A DNA stretch of 64,000 bases from Bryopsis sp. KO-2023. Its lineage: Eukaryota > Chlorophyta > Ulvophyceae > Bryopsidales > Bryopsidaceae. This document shows positions 44,597 through 55,989 of the stretch, one piece after another (the first letter of the stretch is position 1; each line of letters starts with the position of its first letter). Location of the stretch: NCBI GenBank assembly GCA_030272585.1, contig BSYQ01000004.1:6386001-6450000 (forward strand), read 5' to 3'. The notes beneath the pieces are model-generated. The model did no database searches. It saw nothing but the letters and a program-made list of their open reading frames with translations, and was not told the DNA's origin. The position numbers were made by a program, and so were the translations under genes.

Positions 44597-46201
44597 ATGG
44601 CGAGTATTCAAGATGTTATGGCGATGATGAAGGAAGTCACTGATCGTGAAAAAGCTGAAGCCACAGAGAAGGCGGCGGCCGCGGAAAGAAAGGCGGTTGA
44701 GGCGGAAAGAAAGGCGGTTGAGGCGGAAAGGAAGGCGGTTGAGGCTGAAGGAAAGTTGGCGGCGGCGGAAGGAAAGGCGGTTCAGGCTGAAAGAATGTTG
44801 GAGGCGGCGGAAGGAAGGGCGGTTGAGGCTGAAAGAAAGTTGGAGGCGGCGGAAGGAAAGGCGGTTCAGGCGGAAGGAAAGTTGGAGGAGGTGGCAACTA
44901 AGTTGGAGGAGGTGGAAACTAAGTTGGAGGAGGCGGAATCAAAGTTGGAGGCGGCGGAAAGAATGGGGGGGGAAAACAGAACGGACGAACTCCAGAGAAC
45001 AAATGAAATGCTGAGAAGACAACTCAGAGACCATGTCATGGCAGTGTCGGTTGCGAATCGGCAGTCCCACGACCTCTGGGCGCATCTTCAGAGGATGAAA
45101 ACGGTGGCGGAGACGATGAAGGAAGATTTCCGGAGAGTGACAAACAGTGCGTTCAAGATGATCCACGAAGTGGTGGAAGAACCGATTGGGCCAGTGCAAG
45201 CCCCAAAACCTGTTCGCGTCATACTGACCCTCAACGAAGATTCAGCGCCTGGAGGAAGTCGTCCCGACACAGCGTCTGATCGTGTCAACACGCCTGATGG
45301 TTCAATCTCCCAAACAAGAGTTGTGGACAAGGGTTCAAGCCGACGGGTCGCTCCGCCAAATCCAGCGCCGCTGTTTCCACCGCCGCCAAAAGTTCGGCCG
45401 TCAATTGTTCCAGAATCGGCTGGAGGTGATGTTGGGTCTACATTGCTGGGGGGCACCGACGATCTGGGTGGAGGGGCCACGGACGATCTGGGTGGAGGGG
45501 GCACGGATGATCTGGGTGGAGGGGGCATGGACGATCTGGGTGGAGGGAACGAGGACGATATGGAAACTGGGGGACATCAGGATGTTGGACGAACGGACAC
45601 AGACGTTGACACAAGGACGGACAAGGGGGGAATGGACGATCTGGAAAGTGGGGAACACCAAGACGTTGGACGAACAGACACAGACGTTCCCACGAGGACG
45701 GAGAATGAGGAGGCGCGTGGAACGAGGACGAAAAAAAGGACTCGTACGACTTGTGATGACGACTCTAAGCCTCGCTCTACTCCGAATCCAATATGCCCAT
45801 GCTGCAACGCGTCGACGCGACCTCCCCGTGATGATTATGACAGAATTATTTCCTGTCAGCGGCACTTGACGTGCGTCACGCACAACGCAGGCCTGCGGAT
45901 CGCTGAAAGGGCAGCCCTGTATCACGCTGAACACGGGAAATGGGCCACGGACTGGGAGTTGCTGACAAACGTGCGTGGTAGCACGGGTGGCGAGGTGTGT
46001 CCTGTTCAGCCCTTCGATAAGCCGTTCGAAGTGTGTCCGTGCTGTTACAAAAAGGAAGTCGGGCGAAAGTGGGGAGGGTCCTTGAAAAAGGTGGTCAGCG
46101 ACTGGAACGAGCTGTACTACCGAGAATCGAAGCTGGCGCCACCCAAAGTCCCGAGGGGGGCGAAGAAAATTAAAAAAAGCGACCAACAGGGTCAGCAGTG
46201 A
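44597..46201 (+). CDS. Coiled-coil protein with CxxC/CxxHxxC/CxxC zinc-type domain (B)
   Basis: A 534-residue protein. ATG at 44597 (ACACAATGGCG) is preferred to one 13 codons upstream. Residues 15-120 are a long coiled coil made of 7-residue repeats of the type AERKAVE and AEGKLEE. A Pro/Ser-rich linker and an acidic repeat (DDLGGGGTDDLGGGG) follow, then TRTDTDV-type repeats. The C-terminal domain has CPCC (about residue 400), CQRHLTC (about 420) and CPCC (about 480), that is CxxC, CxxHxxC and CxxC as in the protein at 42427, with a Trp/Tyr-rich end (WNELYYRESK). No introns are needed. I infer that the two are diverged paralogues and accessory proteins of the transposon. Confidence 0.65.
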   Translation: MASIQDVMAMMKEVTDREKAEATEKAAAAERKAVEAERKAVEAERKAVEAEGKLAAAEGKAVQAERMLEAAEGRAVEAERKLEAAEGKAVQAEGKLEEVATKLEEVETKLEEAESKLEAAERMGGENRTDELQRTNEMLRRQLRDHVMAVSVANRQSHDLWAHLQRMKTVAETMKEDFRRVTNSAFKMIHEVVEEPIGPVQAPKPVRVILTLNEDSAPGGSRPDTASDRVNTPDGSISQTRVVDKGSSRRVAPPNPAPLFPPPPKVRPSIVPESAGGDVGSTLLGGTDDLGGGATDDLGGGGTDDLGGGGMDDLGGGNEDDMETGGHQDVGRTDTDVDTRTDKGGMDDLESGEHQDVGRTDTDVPTRTENEEARGTRTKKRTRTTCDDDSKPRSTPNPICPCCNASTRPPRDDYDRIISCQRHLTCVTHNAGLRIAERAALYHAEHGKWATDWELLTNVRGSTGGEVCPVQPFDKPFEVCPCCYKKEVGRKWGGSLKKVVSDWNELYYRESKLAPPKVPRGAKKIKKSDQQGQQ

Positions 46202-46439
46202 GCGGGTATTTTGGGGTCTTTCCGTTTCTTTATTTCCCCTTCTTTCTTCTTCTCTTTTATTCATTGTTTTAACTTTGGGGTTTGTTAATATATTGCTACA
46301 TTCACTTTTTAAACTTGGGTGTTTTTCCGTTCTTCTGTTGTTTGTTTTTTACTCGACCTTCGGATTCATAAAGTCTTACAAAGAAAACCGGGGCAACATG
46401 TCCGTCAGGGCCACCAGATAAAAGTTCATAAAGTCTTAC

Positions 46440-48988
46440 TTACAAAGAAAACCGGGGCAACATGTCCGTCAGGGCCAGCAGAAAAAAGTTCATCCGGTTT
46501 TCATTCATGCCTTTGAAAACACTCTTTAAAGACGATATAACGCTGAACCGCTCCTCCGCAATTGAAGTGTTCACCTCCTCCAAATCCGGGTACCGGTACG
46601 GATTAGACTCCAGTAGACACTTTTTTCCAGTATGATGTGTCACGAAGTGGAAGTGATCGACCACCACCACTGTCTGCTCCGCTAAAGTTCTCAGCATCGC
46701 AGGCGCCGACTCCTTCCGAATGGGGTTGTCGAGAAAAGCCTTTAAATGACATCCATTGTCATACGCCACGAAGAGCTTGTCGCCCGTCTTTCCTTCATAA
46801 CGTGGCTGGTGTGCCTTGAACAACGTCATCAGGTAGTGCGTAACTTGCGTCAGACTTTCGCTCCCAATCAGTTCTATGGGTGGGAAGGGGAAACCGCAGT
46901 GATGAAAGGCAAACAATGTTCCTGCGGTTCGACCTTTTCCGACGTGCGAAAAGTCCCTTATGGAACAAAGCTCTGGAAGCGACTCTACTCGACGTCTATC
47001 CTCTTCATCACCGACATCAGACGTCGTCAATACGCGTATGGTTCTCTCGATCTCCAAAATCCGCTTCGTTTTCTTCTTGCCATCTCGCCCAACGTTGTTC
47101 CTTTTTTTATGGGACCCAGCGTGCCTTGTCCTTAAATCATTTGGTAATTCGATATTCATATCAGCATGCACCTGCCCTGTGTCACCATTTTTTTTCTTCA
47201 TGGCCTCCCTGAACATTTTCATTGCCTCCGCAAACTTCGACAACACTTCGACTCGTTGTCTTTGTGAGATTGAAGACTTGTTTACCACCGCTTTTGTGTC
47301 CTTCGTTATAGCGCCACAAGCGAGTATTGTCATGGCAGCTGCCTGGAGCTCCTCAGGGAACAGGTTTTCGATTGGTTCCTCGGTGGGATCTTCGTACCCG
47401 GCCCACTTCACGGTGACCAAGACTTTCGATTTAACCTTCCTCGCTGAAAGGATTTCTTGTACCACGTACATGTCGTCTTCGAGTTCAACGAGTCCCTGAC
47501 TCTTCGATCTGGTTCTTTGGTAGATAGCCTGAGAGATGTCCGCCTCAACCATTTCCTGCTCCTCTTCAATTCCCGAATCAGCCGAAGAAACATACGAACG
47601 TCCTTCATCATCAGTACAAATACCGGTCGTGTCTGGTGCACCCTCCGCCGTTCCAAAATGCGTCGAACAGAAGCCATTCATCCCGCGGACTGGAGACGAC
47701 GAACAGTACCCACCAAGACATCTGTGACCAAAACAAAAACTAGTGAAAGTGGTGTTGGTGAATCCAAGATGAAGTGTGACGAAAACTCAAACGTTCTCAA
47801 AACTGTGAAACGCTTTAGATCGTGGGAAATGCACACGCTTACCTATGGAAACCTTTGGGGTCCCCGAGTGCATCTTCTCCTCTGTGTAAGCACCTCATTC
47901 GATGAAGTTTAGCGTTTCCGTCGATAATAATCGCTTTTCCACAGTTCGAATCTCGGCATCTAAGAGGGTGGTCATGTGAAGCCCGTAGTAGATAACGGAA
48001 AATATGGGGGTGCGCCACTGCAACTAGTTCGTCCACATTTTGGGGTACGCATATAGGTTCCTCGCCGAATACCTTCCGCAACATCTCCAACGCCTTCCAT
48101 AACAGCCAGCCCTCGATGAACCTGTGTCTAGACAGCTGGTTTCTGTCCGTGTGCCTTCGCCGGCGTCGTTCTTCCACGGGAGACTGTTGCGTTCTGTTCG
48201 TTCTCTGGAGCTTGTAATCTTCGGTGCTTTCGAAACGCGATAGGGCGCCTCTTGAATAGTTCACAAAATCGACGAATGGATCCATTCCAGCCCTTGCCCG
48301 CATAAAAAACCCTTCAAAACTCTTCAGAAGATCGTGGTGTATAAGCGTTTCCCCGCGAACACTCGTTTGCAAAAATTCATTCACATCGGAACCCCGATAA
48401 GGCGTAAATGATTTTCTGTTGTGGTCCTTGAAGTATCCATGAAGCATATACACCGTCCCACATGCTTCACATTCCTTCCTGAACAGGGTCACTCGGTTGC
48501 ACTCGGACAGGGAATACTTCCACGCGTCCCGTCTGTGAATGACGGGCTTCACCGTCCCACCGCACGCGTCCACCACGCACCTGGATATCTACACGCACGG
48601 GGTTGGTACCAGCCAGGTGTTAATGCACCTGTGCACTCAAGTAAAGAAACGGGACTAATAGAATCAAGTTTACCTTTGGGGACACGTAGCCGTTGGTAAG
48701 TGGGGTAGACGCCAATACCATTTCGTTGGGGGTCGGGACGTCCACAAAAGCAGCAACACACTTCAGGCCTCTTTCAATCACAGACCAATCATGGTTCATG
48801 TGCACGGCGGTCTCTTTCAGTATTATCATGGTATGCGGGTCGTTCCTCCCAAGACGAACATACTGCTCCCAATACTTCCATGTTCGTCCGACATTTGCAC
48901 CATCACCACAATACTCTTGTAGCGCTAGACGAAGATACTTGCGGGATTGTGTCAGCTGCTCGCTTGCAGCAAGCTCTCGAGAACTCAT
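46440..48988 (-). CDS. KDZ-superfamily transposase with internal chromodomain
   Basis: Three exons (minus): 48674-48988, 47843-48588 and 46440-47721; phases match, about 780 residues. Exon 2 has a Cys pair region (KECEACGTVYMLHG) and the first catalytic motif (IIIDGNAKLHRMRCL). Exon 3 opens with a Cys cluster (CLGGYCSSS, GFCSTHFG) and continues with a chromodomain (YVVQEILSARK, then VTVKWAGYEDPTEEPIENLF) whose three aromatic-cage positions Y, W and Y are present. It ends with the second and third catalytic motifs (LFVAYDNGCHLKAFL; VDHFHFVTHH with NPYRYPDL; then NTSIAEERFSVISSLK). The order D, D, E with DGN, YDxxC and NTxxxE motifs is that of Kyakuja-Dileera-Zisupton transposases, which have an RNase H-like fold. 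It is shorter than usual at the N-terminus, so an upstream exon may be missing; the start at 48988 is provisional. No frame breaks were seen, so it may be recently active. Confidence 0.78.
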
Positions 48989-49239
48989 TATTCCTGAAAC
49001 GGCTACTGTTTGTTTTTCATAGGAACTCTCAACGATCTGGACGGACTGAGAGGATACTGTTTACAAGTACTTCGATACAACATATATATGAACCAAGTGT
49101 ACCGTACCGCCCATTCTAATGGTCCTTGGACGGCATGTAAGCCGACCGTACAGGGCCGCGGAAGCTGGGTTTTGCAGTAATTTCCTTGCACAACTCGGGG
49201 GATGTTCTGTCACCGTTAAAGGCGTTTAAGGTTTAAAAT

Positions 49240-49985
49240 TGGTTTTCGGTTGAAAACAATTTAATGCATCTCCATAAATTAAACTCAGCGGCAAAAGAGC
49301 GGCACTTTCAATGCAACTGAGTGTCAAAACCGAACCTCACCGTGCCGCCGCCCCTTTTTGGCGGCACAGAAAGAGGCACAGACAGCGGCACATAAAGAGG
49401 CAACGACCACCAGTGAAGCCCGATTGGTTTTCCGTTATAAAACAATTTAATGCATATTTAATGTTTAATACAATTTAAACTCAGCGGCAAAAGAGCGGCA
49501 CTTTCAATCCAACTGTGTGTCAAAACCGAACCTCACCGTGCCGCCGCCTCTTTTTGGCGGCACAGAAAGAGGCACAGACAGCGGCACACAAAGAGGCAAC
49601 GACCACCAGTGAAGCGCGATTGGTTTTCCGTTATAAAACAATTTAATTCATCTCCATAAATTAAACTCAGCGGCAAAAGAGCGGCACTTTCATTGTAACT
49701 GTGTGTCAAAACCGAACCTCACCGTGCCGCTGCCTCTTTTTGGCGGCACAGAAAGAGGCACAGACAGCGGCACTTTCAATGCAACTGAGTGTCAAAACCG
49801 AACCTCACCGTGCCGCCGCCTCTTTTTGGCGGCACAGACAGCGGCACACAAAGAGGCAACGACCACCAGTGAAGCGCGATTGGTTTTCCGTTATAAAGCA
49901 ATTTAATGCATCTCCATAAATTAAACTCAGCGGCAGAAGAGCGGCACTTTCATTGTAACTGTGTGTCAAAACCGAACCTCTTCGA
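49240..49985 (+). repeat. Array of four to five promoter-like units upstream of the transposase
   Basis: Units begin near 49288, 49484, 49671, 49770 (partial) and 49934 (partial). They are the same sequence and orientation as the 43.6-kb array (GCGGCAAAAGAGCGGCAC, GGCGGCACAGAAAGAGGC, GATTGG, TTATAAAAC). The array lies between the transposase 5' end and the 3' end of the DUF3987-like gene and stops abruptly at ACCGAACCTC. It could be one terminus of the KDZ element. Confidence 0.85.
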
Positions 49986-50135
49986 AACTTCGAATTAAAC
50001 AGAAACCGTTACAAAACAACAGCGAACTCAGTCCCCATAATATACCCCAGCCTGGGTATTATGAAACGCCATCCTGCAGCACCCCTCACGAACTGAAACC
50101 CACGACTCACTCGCCTGCCACCCCAGACCGCACGA

Positions 50136-52813
50136 TTACAAATTACCTATTGCACCCAAATCAACTCTATCTTCCCCCCTGAATGCGTCGGCAAACCCTT
50201 CATCGTCCAACCATTCCCCCGGGGTAATTCCCAAGTTAATACGTAACTTATTATAAAATTCATCAGACTGGTCCTCGACCCTCAAACTCTCCCAGGTAAA
50301 TTTGCCAGCACCGCAACCCCTAAGGTCCCCCAAGCGCGGAATTCCGACGTGCCCGACAGAGCAAACGATCAACAAAAAAACGATGTCCGACACATTAAAC
50401 TGGCCAGGCTTTCTATCAGAGACTATAATCGACTTCGTCCCGATCTTGAACTTGGAATTTAATGGAAGAACTGGGATGTCCTTCATCATAAACAGACGAC
50501 GACCGTTGGTCGTGGCCTTGAAAAGTTTCTTCACGCTCTCGATGAAGACCCCAATCGTCAACGTACCAAAATGAACGGTCATTTCCGTAGTCGATTGCCT
50601 GAAACGAACTGAATTATCGCGGACAAATCGCGATTTCTGTGCAAACTTGCACGCATCGAACACGCCATCCAGATGGTTTGGAAGAATGAGATCTTTCATC
50701 ACCTCGTTTGGAGACGAAACAGGCACCGAAAGTCCTGTAATCCCCGTCCCCGAAGCCGTCGCCGTCCCCCTTGATCCACCTCCATCCCGAAACAAATGCT
50801 TGCCGAATTTTGCCAGAAGGGTTCGGTTCCCAAACAGCAAGTGTTTTTGGAGCAACCCAAACAGCCAGAATGATATGGCTTTTCGAACAGTTTCCTCGGA
50901 GACGATTGCGGGTGGGGTATCGTCACACGGTTTCGATATACAGTGCTCCATGCAGTGTATCAAAAGCGATAGTTGAAGAATTGCCCCCTGGCCTTTACTC
51001 AACTCGCCGACTTCGGTTGCGTGCCCAGAGTTCATTCCGACGGCCACCTCATGAAGAATCCAGTCGAAACTCTTGCAGTACAAACGAAAGGCCTCAGGGG
51101 ACAGGCACAAACGCTTTGGGTGTACGTTCATGCTTTCAACGCTCCCACGGGTATGAGTATAACCCCACATCTGTGCAAAGATCCGAAGTACCCTCCGTTG
51201 GGAGGCGGTCAGAGATGGCTTCCCGTTTCCCGGATCCCTTTTTTCCCACCCGTCCCTTTTATCATCCTTCACCACAACTCCAAGAGTGTGGGCGTGGACG
51301 ACTTCCCGCTTTCCTCCTCCTTCTTTGTTGGCGTAAACGGAATGGGTCGCGCAGTCAGCAGACTTCAAAAATTCGCTCCACTCGCATGCGGACGCGTACG
51401 TTTCTTCGATCTTGTTGACGGAATCATTCTTGTCTTCTCCGTTCCCGACCAAATAATATGACCGACTTTTGTCGGAGTCGTCATCCACTACGGCCGCCGC
51501 CGCCCTATCGACAAGAGACCTGACAGATATATTGGTTCTAGCCATACACGTCACCGAAATCTTGTTGCCGAGCCCGCTATCCAGTTCCCCACGCAAAAAG
51601 GCCATCGCCTTCTCGGGCTGGCAGAAACTCACGAGACAGAAATACGACGAGTCGAGACCCCGCCATAAACCATTTGTGACGGTCCCCCGGTCCAGTCCCC
51701 CACCCTCACGCAACTGAAGGAGTCCGCTAACCTCTGTCCCCCGCTGCATGAGTTCCAGGCGGTGGAACATCTCATCCTTGTAGTCCACAACCGAATGTTC
51801 GAACGAACAGATCAGCTCTTCCCCAAGGGACTCCCAAGTAGTATGCGAAGACAGGCACCTGAACGAAACGGATATAATTAGTGTACAACGGATACGAAAG
51901 TCCACGAAACAGACGAAACGCAAAAATGTACACGAATACGGACAGCATTTCCACACGAAAACAAAATAGAGACTCACCTGATCCTCATGGAGGACTTGAA
52001 GCGTTCACGGGCATCGTTAGCCACATCCACTCTCGCCTTCTTCCCCGTAGTTTCCTCGTCTCTAACGACACGGTACCCTGATGCCTTCCCGTACGCGGCA
52101 GAATTCATCCATGCCTCTAGCATCCTCAAGACAGGAGAGAAGAATTTGTGCACCCCCGACTTATTGCTGCCAGAGGGAGCTAAGGTCCACGACCACCACA
52201 AGGATGGTAGTTCAAACGTGGACAGAGGACCGGAACGTGATGGGACGACGGTCAAGTTAGGCCCTAATGCGAAAGACGATATGGAGAAGAAACTTCCCGC
52301 CATCGCCGGCCAGTTTGATCCAACATCCTCAGCAACGTGGACAAGAAACCCACCAAGGACCGGTCCCAGAACATCGCGTGCATCGACTTCACCTAGACCC
52401 TCCGAGTCTCCGCATAAAAACCGCATAACGAGAGTCTGTCGGAGATTGAAATTCTCCGAAAGTCGCTTCCACGAAGGAATACGATTCGAAAAACCAAAAA
52501 CATCCCCCGTGGTCCCCATGACGTCGTCATGGTTTAAGCGGCTTGCAAGGCACTCAGGGAAAATAGTCTTCAGTAGTGCGTCCCTCTCCTCAGCCGGCAT
52601 ACTCAAAACGTTGTCGGAAGGCTGCCTCTCTTCCTCCTCGACAACAACCTCCTCGTCCGGTACTTGTCCGTCCTGGTCGGGTGCTTCATGGGAGACATGC
52701 ACGGATAACCCTGGTTCGTCTGGGAGGCCTTCGTCCAGGTCTTCGTCCAAGCCTTCAAACACAGGGTTTTCGACCATGAAGGGCGCTTTAGTCCCGGGAG
52801 CTTGAGAGTCCAT
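50136..52813 (-). CDS. DUF3987-like P-loop protein, probably transposon-encoded
   Basis: Two exons (minus): 51978-52813 and 50136-51858, joined in phase 2 (AG|GTGAGT ... TTCAG|G); 852 residues. The N-terminal 90 residues are acidic (DEDLDEGLPDEPG, EEVVVEEEERQ). A P-loop-like motif (TLAPSGSNKSGVHKF) follows near residue 230. Later come YFCLVSFCQPEKAMAFLRG with LDSGLGNKIS, and LCLSPEAFRLYCKSFDWIL with a helical domain. This order matches the DUF3987 family as I remember it (GxPGTNKS-type loop, GFxQP motif, LxxSxEA motif), whose members are primase/helicase-like and common on mobile elements. The match is partial and from memory. No frame breaks were seen. It points the same way as the transposase and lies across a repeat array from it. 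Confidence 0.55.
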
Positions 52814-52954
52814 AGAAAAGAAAAATAGGTTCTTCTTTCTGGCCGTGATAGACGCACATTATATACTCGCGGTTTGTACCGCGTATACGTATACATAGCC
52901 GCCGACCTGCCATGACGACATCACAGAGTTTTGACGGATATCCAGTGAACACGT

Positions 52955-54258
52955 TCGCACACGGGTACGGGTGGTGGAGGGCGGGCACGCGTACAGACGG
53001 GTGAACGGGGAGGAGAGTCTCCCTGGAGTTTTCAACGAGTTTAGTGAGGGAGTGGACACGTTTGGGAAGGGTATGGGTACGGGTGGTGGAGGGCGGGCAC
53101 ACGGGTGAACGGGGACGTGGGTGTCCTCGGCGATATCAACAAGTTTTCGCACGGAGGCAGTGGAGAGGTCTGGGGTACGGGTGGGGGAGGAGGGGGGCAC
53201 GCGTACAGACGGGTGGACGGGGAGGAGAGTCTCCCTGGAGTTTCCAACGAGTTTAGTGAGGGAGTGGACACGTTTGGGACGGGTACGGGTACGGGTGGTG
53301 GAGGGCGGGCACGCGTACACACGGGTGAACGGGGACGTGGGTGTCCTCGGCGATATCAACAAGTTTTCGCACGGAGGCAGTGGAGAGGTCTGGGGTACGG
53401 GTGGTGGAGGAGGGGGGCACGCGTACAGACGGGTGGACGGGGAGGAGAGTCTCCTTGGACTTTCCAACGAGTTTAGTGAGGGAGTGGACACGTTTGGGAA
53501 GGGTGCGGGTACAGGTACGGGTGGTGGAGGGCGGGCACGCATACAGACGGGGGAACGGGGAGGAGAGTCTCCCTGGAGTTTCCAACGAGTTTAGTGAAAG
53601 AGTGGACACATTTGGGAAGGGTACGGGTACGGGTGGTGGAGGGCGGGCACACGGGTGAACGGGGACGTGGGTGTCCTCGGCGATATCAACAAGTTTTCGC
53701 ACGGAGGCAGTGGAGAGGTCTGGGGTACGGGTGGTGGAGGAGGGGGGCACGCGTACAGACAGGTGGACGGGGAGGAGAGTCTCCCTGGACTTTCCAACGA
53801 GTTTAGTGAGGGAGTGGACACGTTTGGGAAGGGTGCGGGTACGGGTACGGGTGGTGGAGGGCGGGCACGCATACAGACGAGGGAACGGGGAGGAGAGTCT
53901 CCCTGGAGTTTCCAACGAGTTTAGTGAAAGAGTGGACACATTTGGGAAGGGAACGGGTACGGGTGGTGGAGGGCGGGCACACGGGTGAACGGGGACGTGG
54001 GTGTCCTCGGCGATATCAACAAGTTTTCGCACGGAGGCAGTGGAGAGGTCTGGGGTACGGGTGGGGGAGGAGGGGGGCACGCGTACAGACGGGTGGACGG
54101 GGAGGAGAGTCTCCCTGGAGTTTCCAACGAGTTTAGTGAGGGAGTGGACACGTTTGGGACGGGTACGGGTACGGGTGGTGGAGGGCGGGCACGCGTACAC
54201 ACGGGTGAACGGGGACGTGGGTGGCCTCGGCGATATCAACAAGTTTTCGCACGGGATG
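52955..54258. repeat. 1.3-kb higher-order minisatellite
   Basis: Two roughly 110-bp modules alternate: one with GTCCTCGGCGATATCAACAA, one with GGGGAGGAGAGTCTCCCTGG. Both end in GGGTACGGGTGGTGGAGG. Repeat spacing is about 220 (53118 to 53336), then 330 and 330, then 220, so modules are arranged as AB and ABB. Open frames of up to 329 codons on both strands follow from a period close to a multiple of three and are Pro/Thr- or Gly-rich. I do not call them genes. The array lies just upstream of the DUF3987-like gene. Confidence 0.9.
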
Positions 54259-55989
54259 GGATAGGAACTAATTTAGGTCTAGAATGAGTCTATGTAATGA
54301 GGCAAATCTTTTCTGGCGAACAACGGGCGCCTTGGTTGCACCTAAACGGAGTGACGGACGGACGTATCCACGGGGATCGAAACTCCCATGTCTAGGACCT
54401 TGGCGTGCGACCGGCGTTGGTGCCAGTTTCCATGCCCGTCCGTCCGTCAGTCCGTTGAATGATGTCTTCTAGCGATAACGGGGGCTTGCTGAGGCGGCAC
54501 CTAAACGGACTGACGGAACATCAGAACATCGAAACATCACAAACTCGCCAAGCATAGACGTGCGGACGGACGTGTGTACGGGAACTACAGACTTTGGGAG
54601 GATGTTCAGGTTCGTTGGTTAACGATGATGAGGCGTATGTAGGCATATATATAGATAGATGGAGATGATGGGACGAAACCAGAATAGTCAGTCGCCACAC
54701 GGGTTGCACGTATCCAGAACACCCGACTGCTGCAACAAAACCAATCTGCGACGGGTATTGACCCCGCGGAGAGGCGTGCTTTCCGGCGGTTAACGGGCGC
54801 CTACGGCGCCCGTTAACCCCTCTTGAAGAACCTAGCCTTGAAAAAAAGGCAGGCCTCAAATTCCCAGTCGGCCGGGTCGCCCGATTTTTGAAGGAGCACA
54901 ACCCAAGAAACACGCGTGTAAAACATTCTGCCACCTCTGCTATCGATAAGAATCTTGTTTGTGCGCTCTACCCAACCTTGCTTTAGTGATCATTCAAAAC
55001 TTCCAAATTTTGAGAAGAAACTCAAAATGTGAAACTCAAATCTTCGGAGAATAGTGTCCGTTGCTCGACGTTTTTAGAAAGAGAGAACCTTGGATAATCG
55101 ATCAGTTTATCTAACGGCAGTATTGGAATATGTTGCGGCCGAAATTTTGGAGTTTCGGGCAACCCCAATGGCGACCCGGACAACACTGTTCCTGAGATAT
55201 TCCCTGAACACGTTCGATGGGCGATCAGTGAAGATGACGAGCTGGACTTGTTGGCTTCGCTCCTTCCTAGTTTCCAAGCAAATCAAGAAAATGAAGGGGG
55301 AGAAGAGTGAGAGAGAATTGAGTGGGAAGAATGGGATTGAATGGGAATTTTGAAGAGAGGGGCGTTTGCTTTTGAACACAGTGTAGAGGGGTGTAGAGGG
55401 AAGACAAGAGATTTTTGAAATCTGGCGGTGAGAGTTTCGTGTAATATCCTTTTCGCAAACGTGATTATCAGTTTGGATCCTCACAAACATCTCCTCTTGG
55501 CGGTGGTAGGGATTCCCCTAAAAATCTCTGATCATTTCCAGCCCATATTGTGCCAATTCAGGATCAGAAATAAGATCTTCCAGTACTTGCCTTTCTCCCA
55601 TTGGCCTGGTGAGGAGTTCCACCATCTTCCAAGCTTTGTTATACAGCAACTGCTCTGTGTTCCCTTGTTTCCACGTGCTTGCAACTCTGGCTTGTTGGAA
55701 TTTTGATCCTCCATTTGATTTTCAGTGCTGGTTGTTGACGCTCCACCATGAACCTTTCTGCCCATAAATTTTGCAGCTCAGTCCATTTCCTTCAGGTACC
55801 ACCCTTTTTTTTTCTGATTGTATTTGGGCAGAGGCGGTTTCTGTGTTTTTTTTCCGCGGCGTTGGAGGCGGGGTACCTGCATGGAGCGTCGCTGGGGCAG
55901 ACGGTGTAGTCACCCTGCAGTCACCCTGCGCAGGATGCGATATTTTTTTACCGTGTAGGGTGGTGGGATTGGGTCCCTGCCGCCTCTAG
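54259..55989. other. Region without a recognised gene
   Basis: Contains direct and inverted copies of CACCTAAACGGA(G/C)TGACGGA (54335, 54500; inverted near 54435), a sign of a decayed repeat element. A perfect hairpin lies at 54788. Frames at 55.1-55.7 kb have no recognisable content. Confidence 0.4.
54788..54818. repeat. Perfect 14-bp inverted repeat with 3-base loop
   Basis: GGTTAACGGGCGCC, loop TAC, then GGCGCCCGTTAACC. It is very stable, GC-rich and alone in its surroundings. Confidence 0.9.

Noticed and set aside
45401-46264. A 287-codon minus frame opposite the coiled-coil protein
   Set aside because: It is the antisense shadow of the + strand gene, which has heptad repeats and a conserved Cys/His domain; the minus frame has neither.
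53253-54242. A 329-codon minus frame rich in Pro and Thr
   Set aside because: The minisatellite keeps several frames open on both strands. The translation simply repeats the module and no gene signals accompany it.
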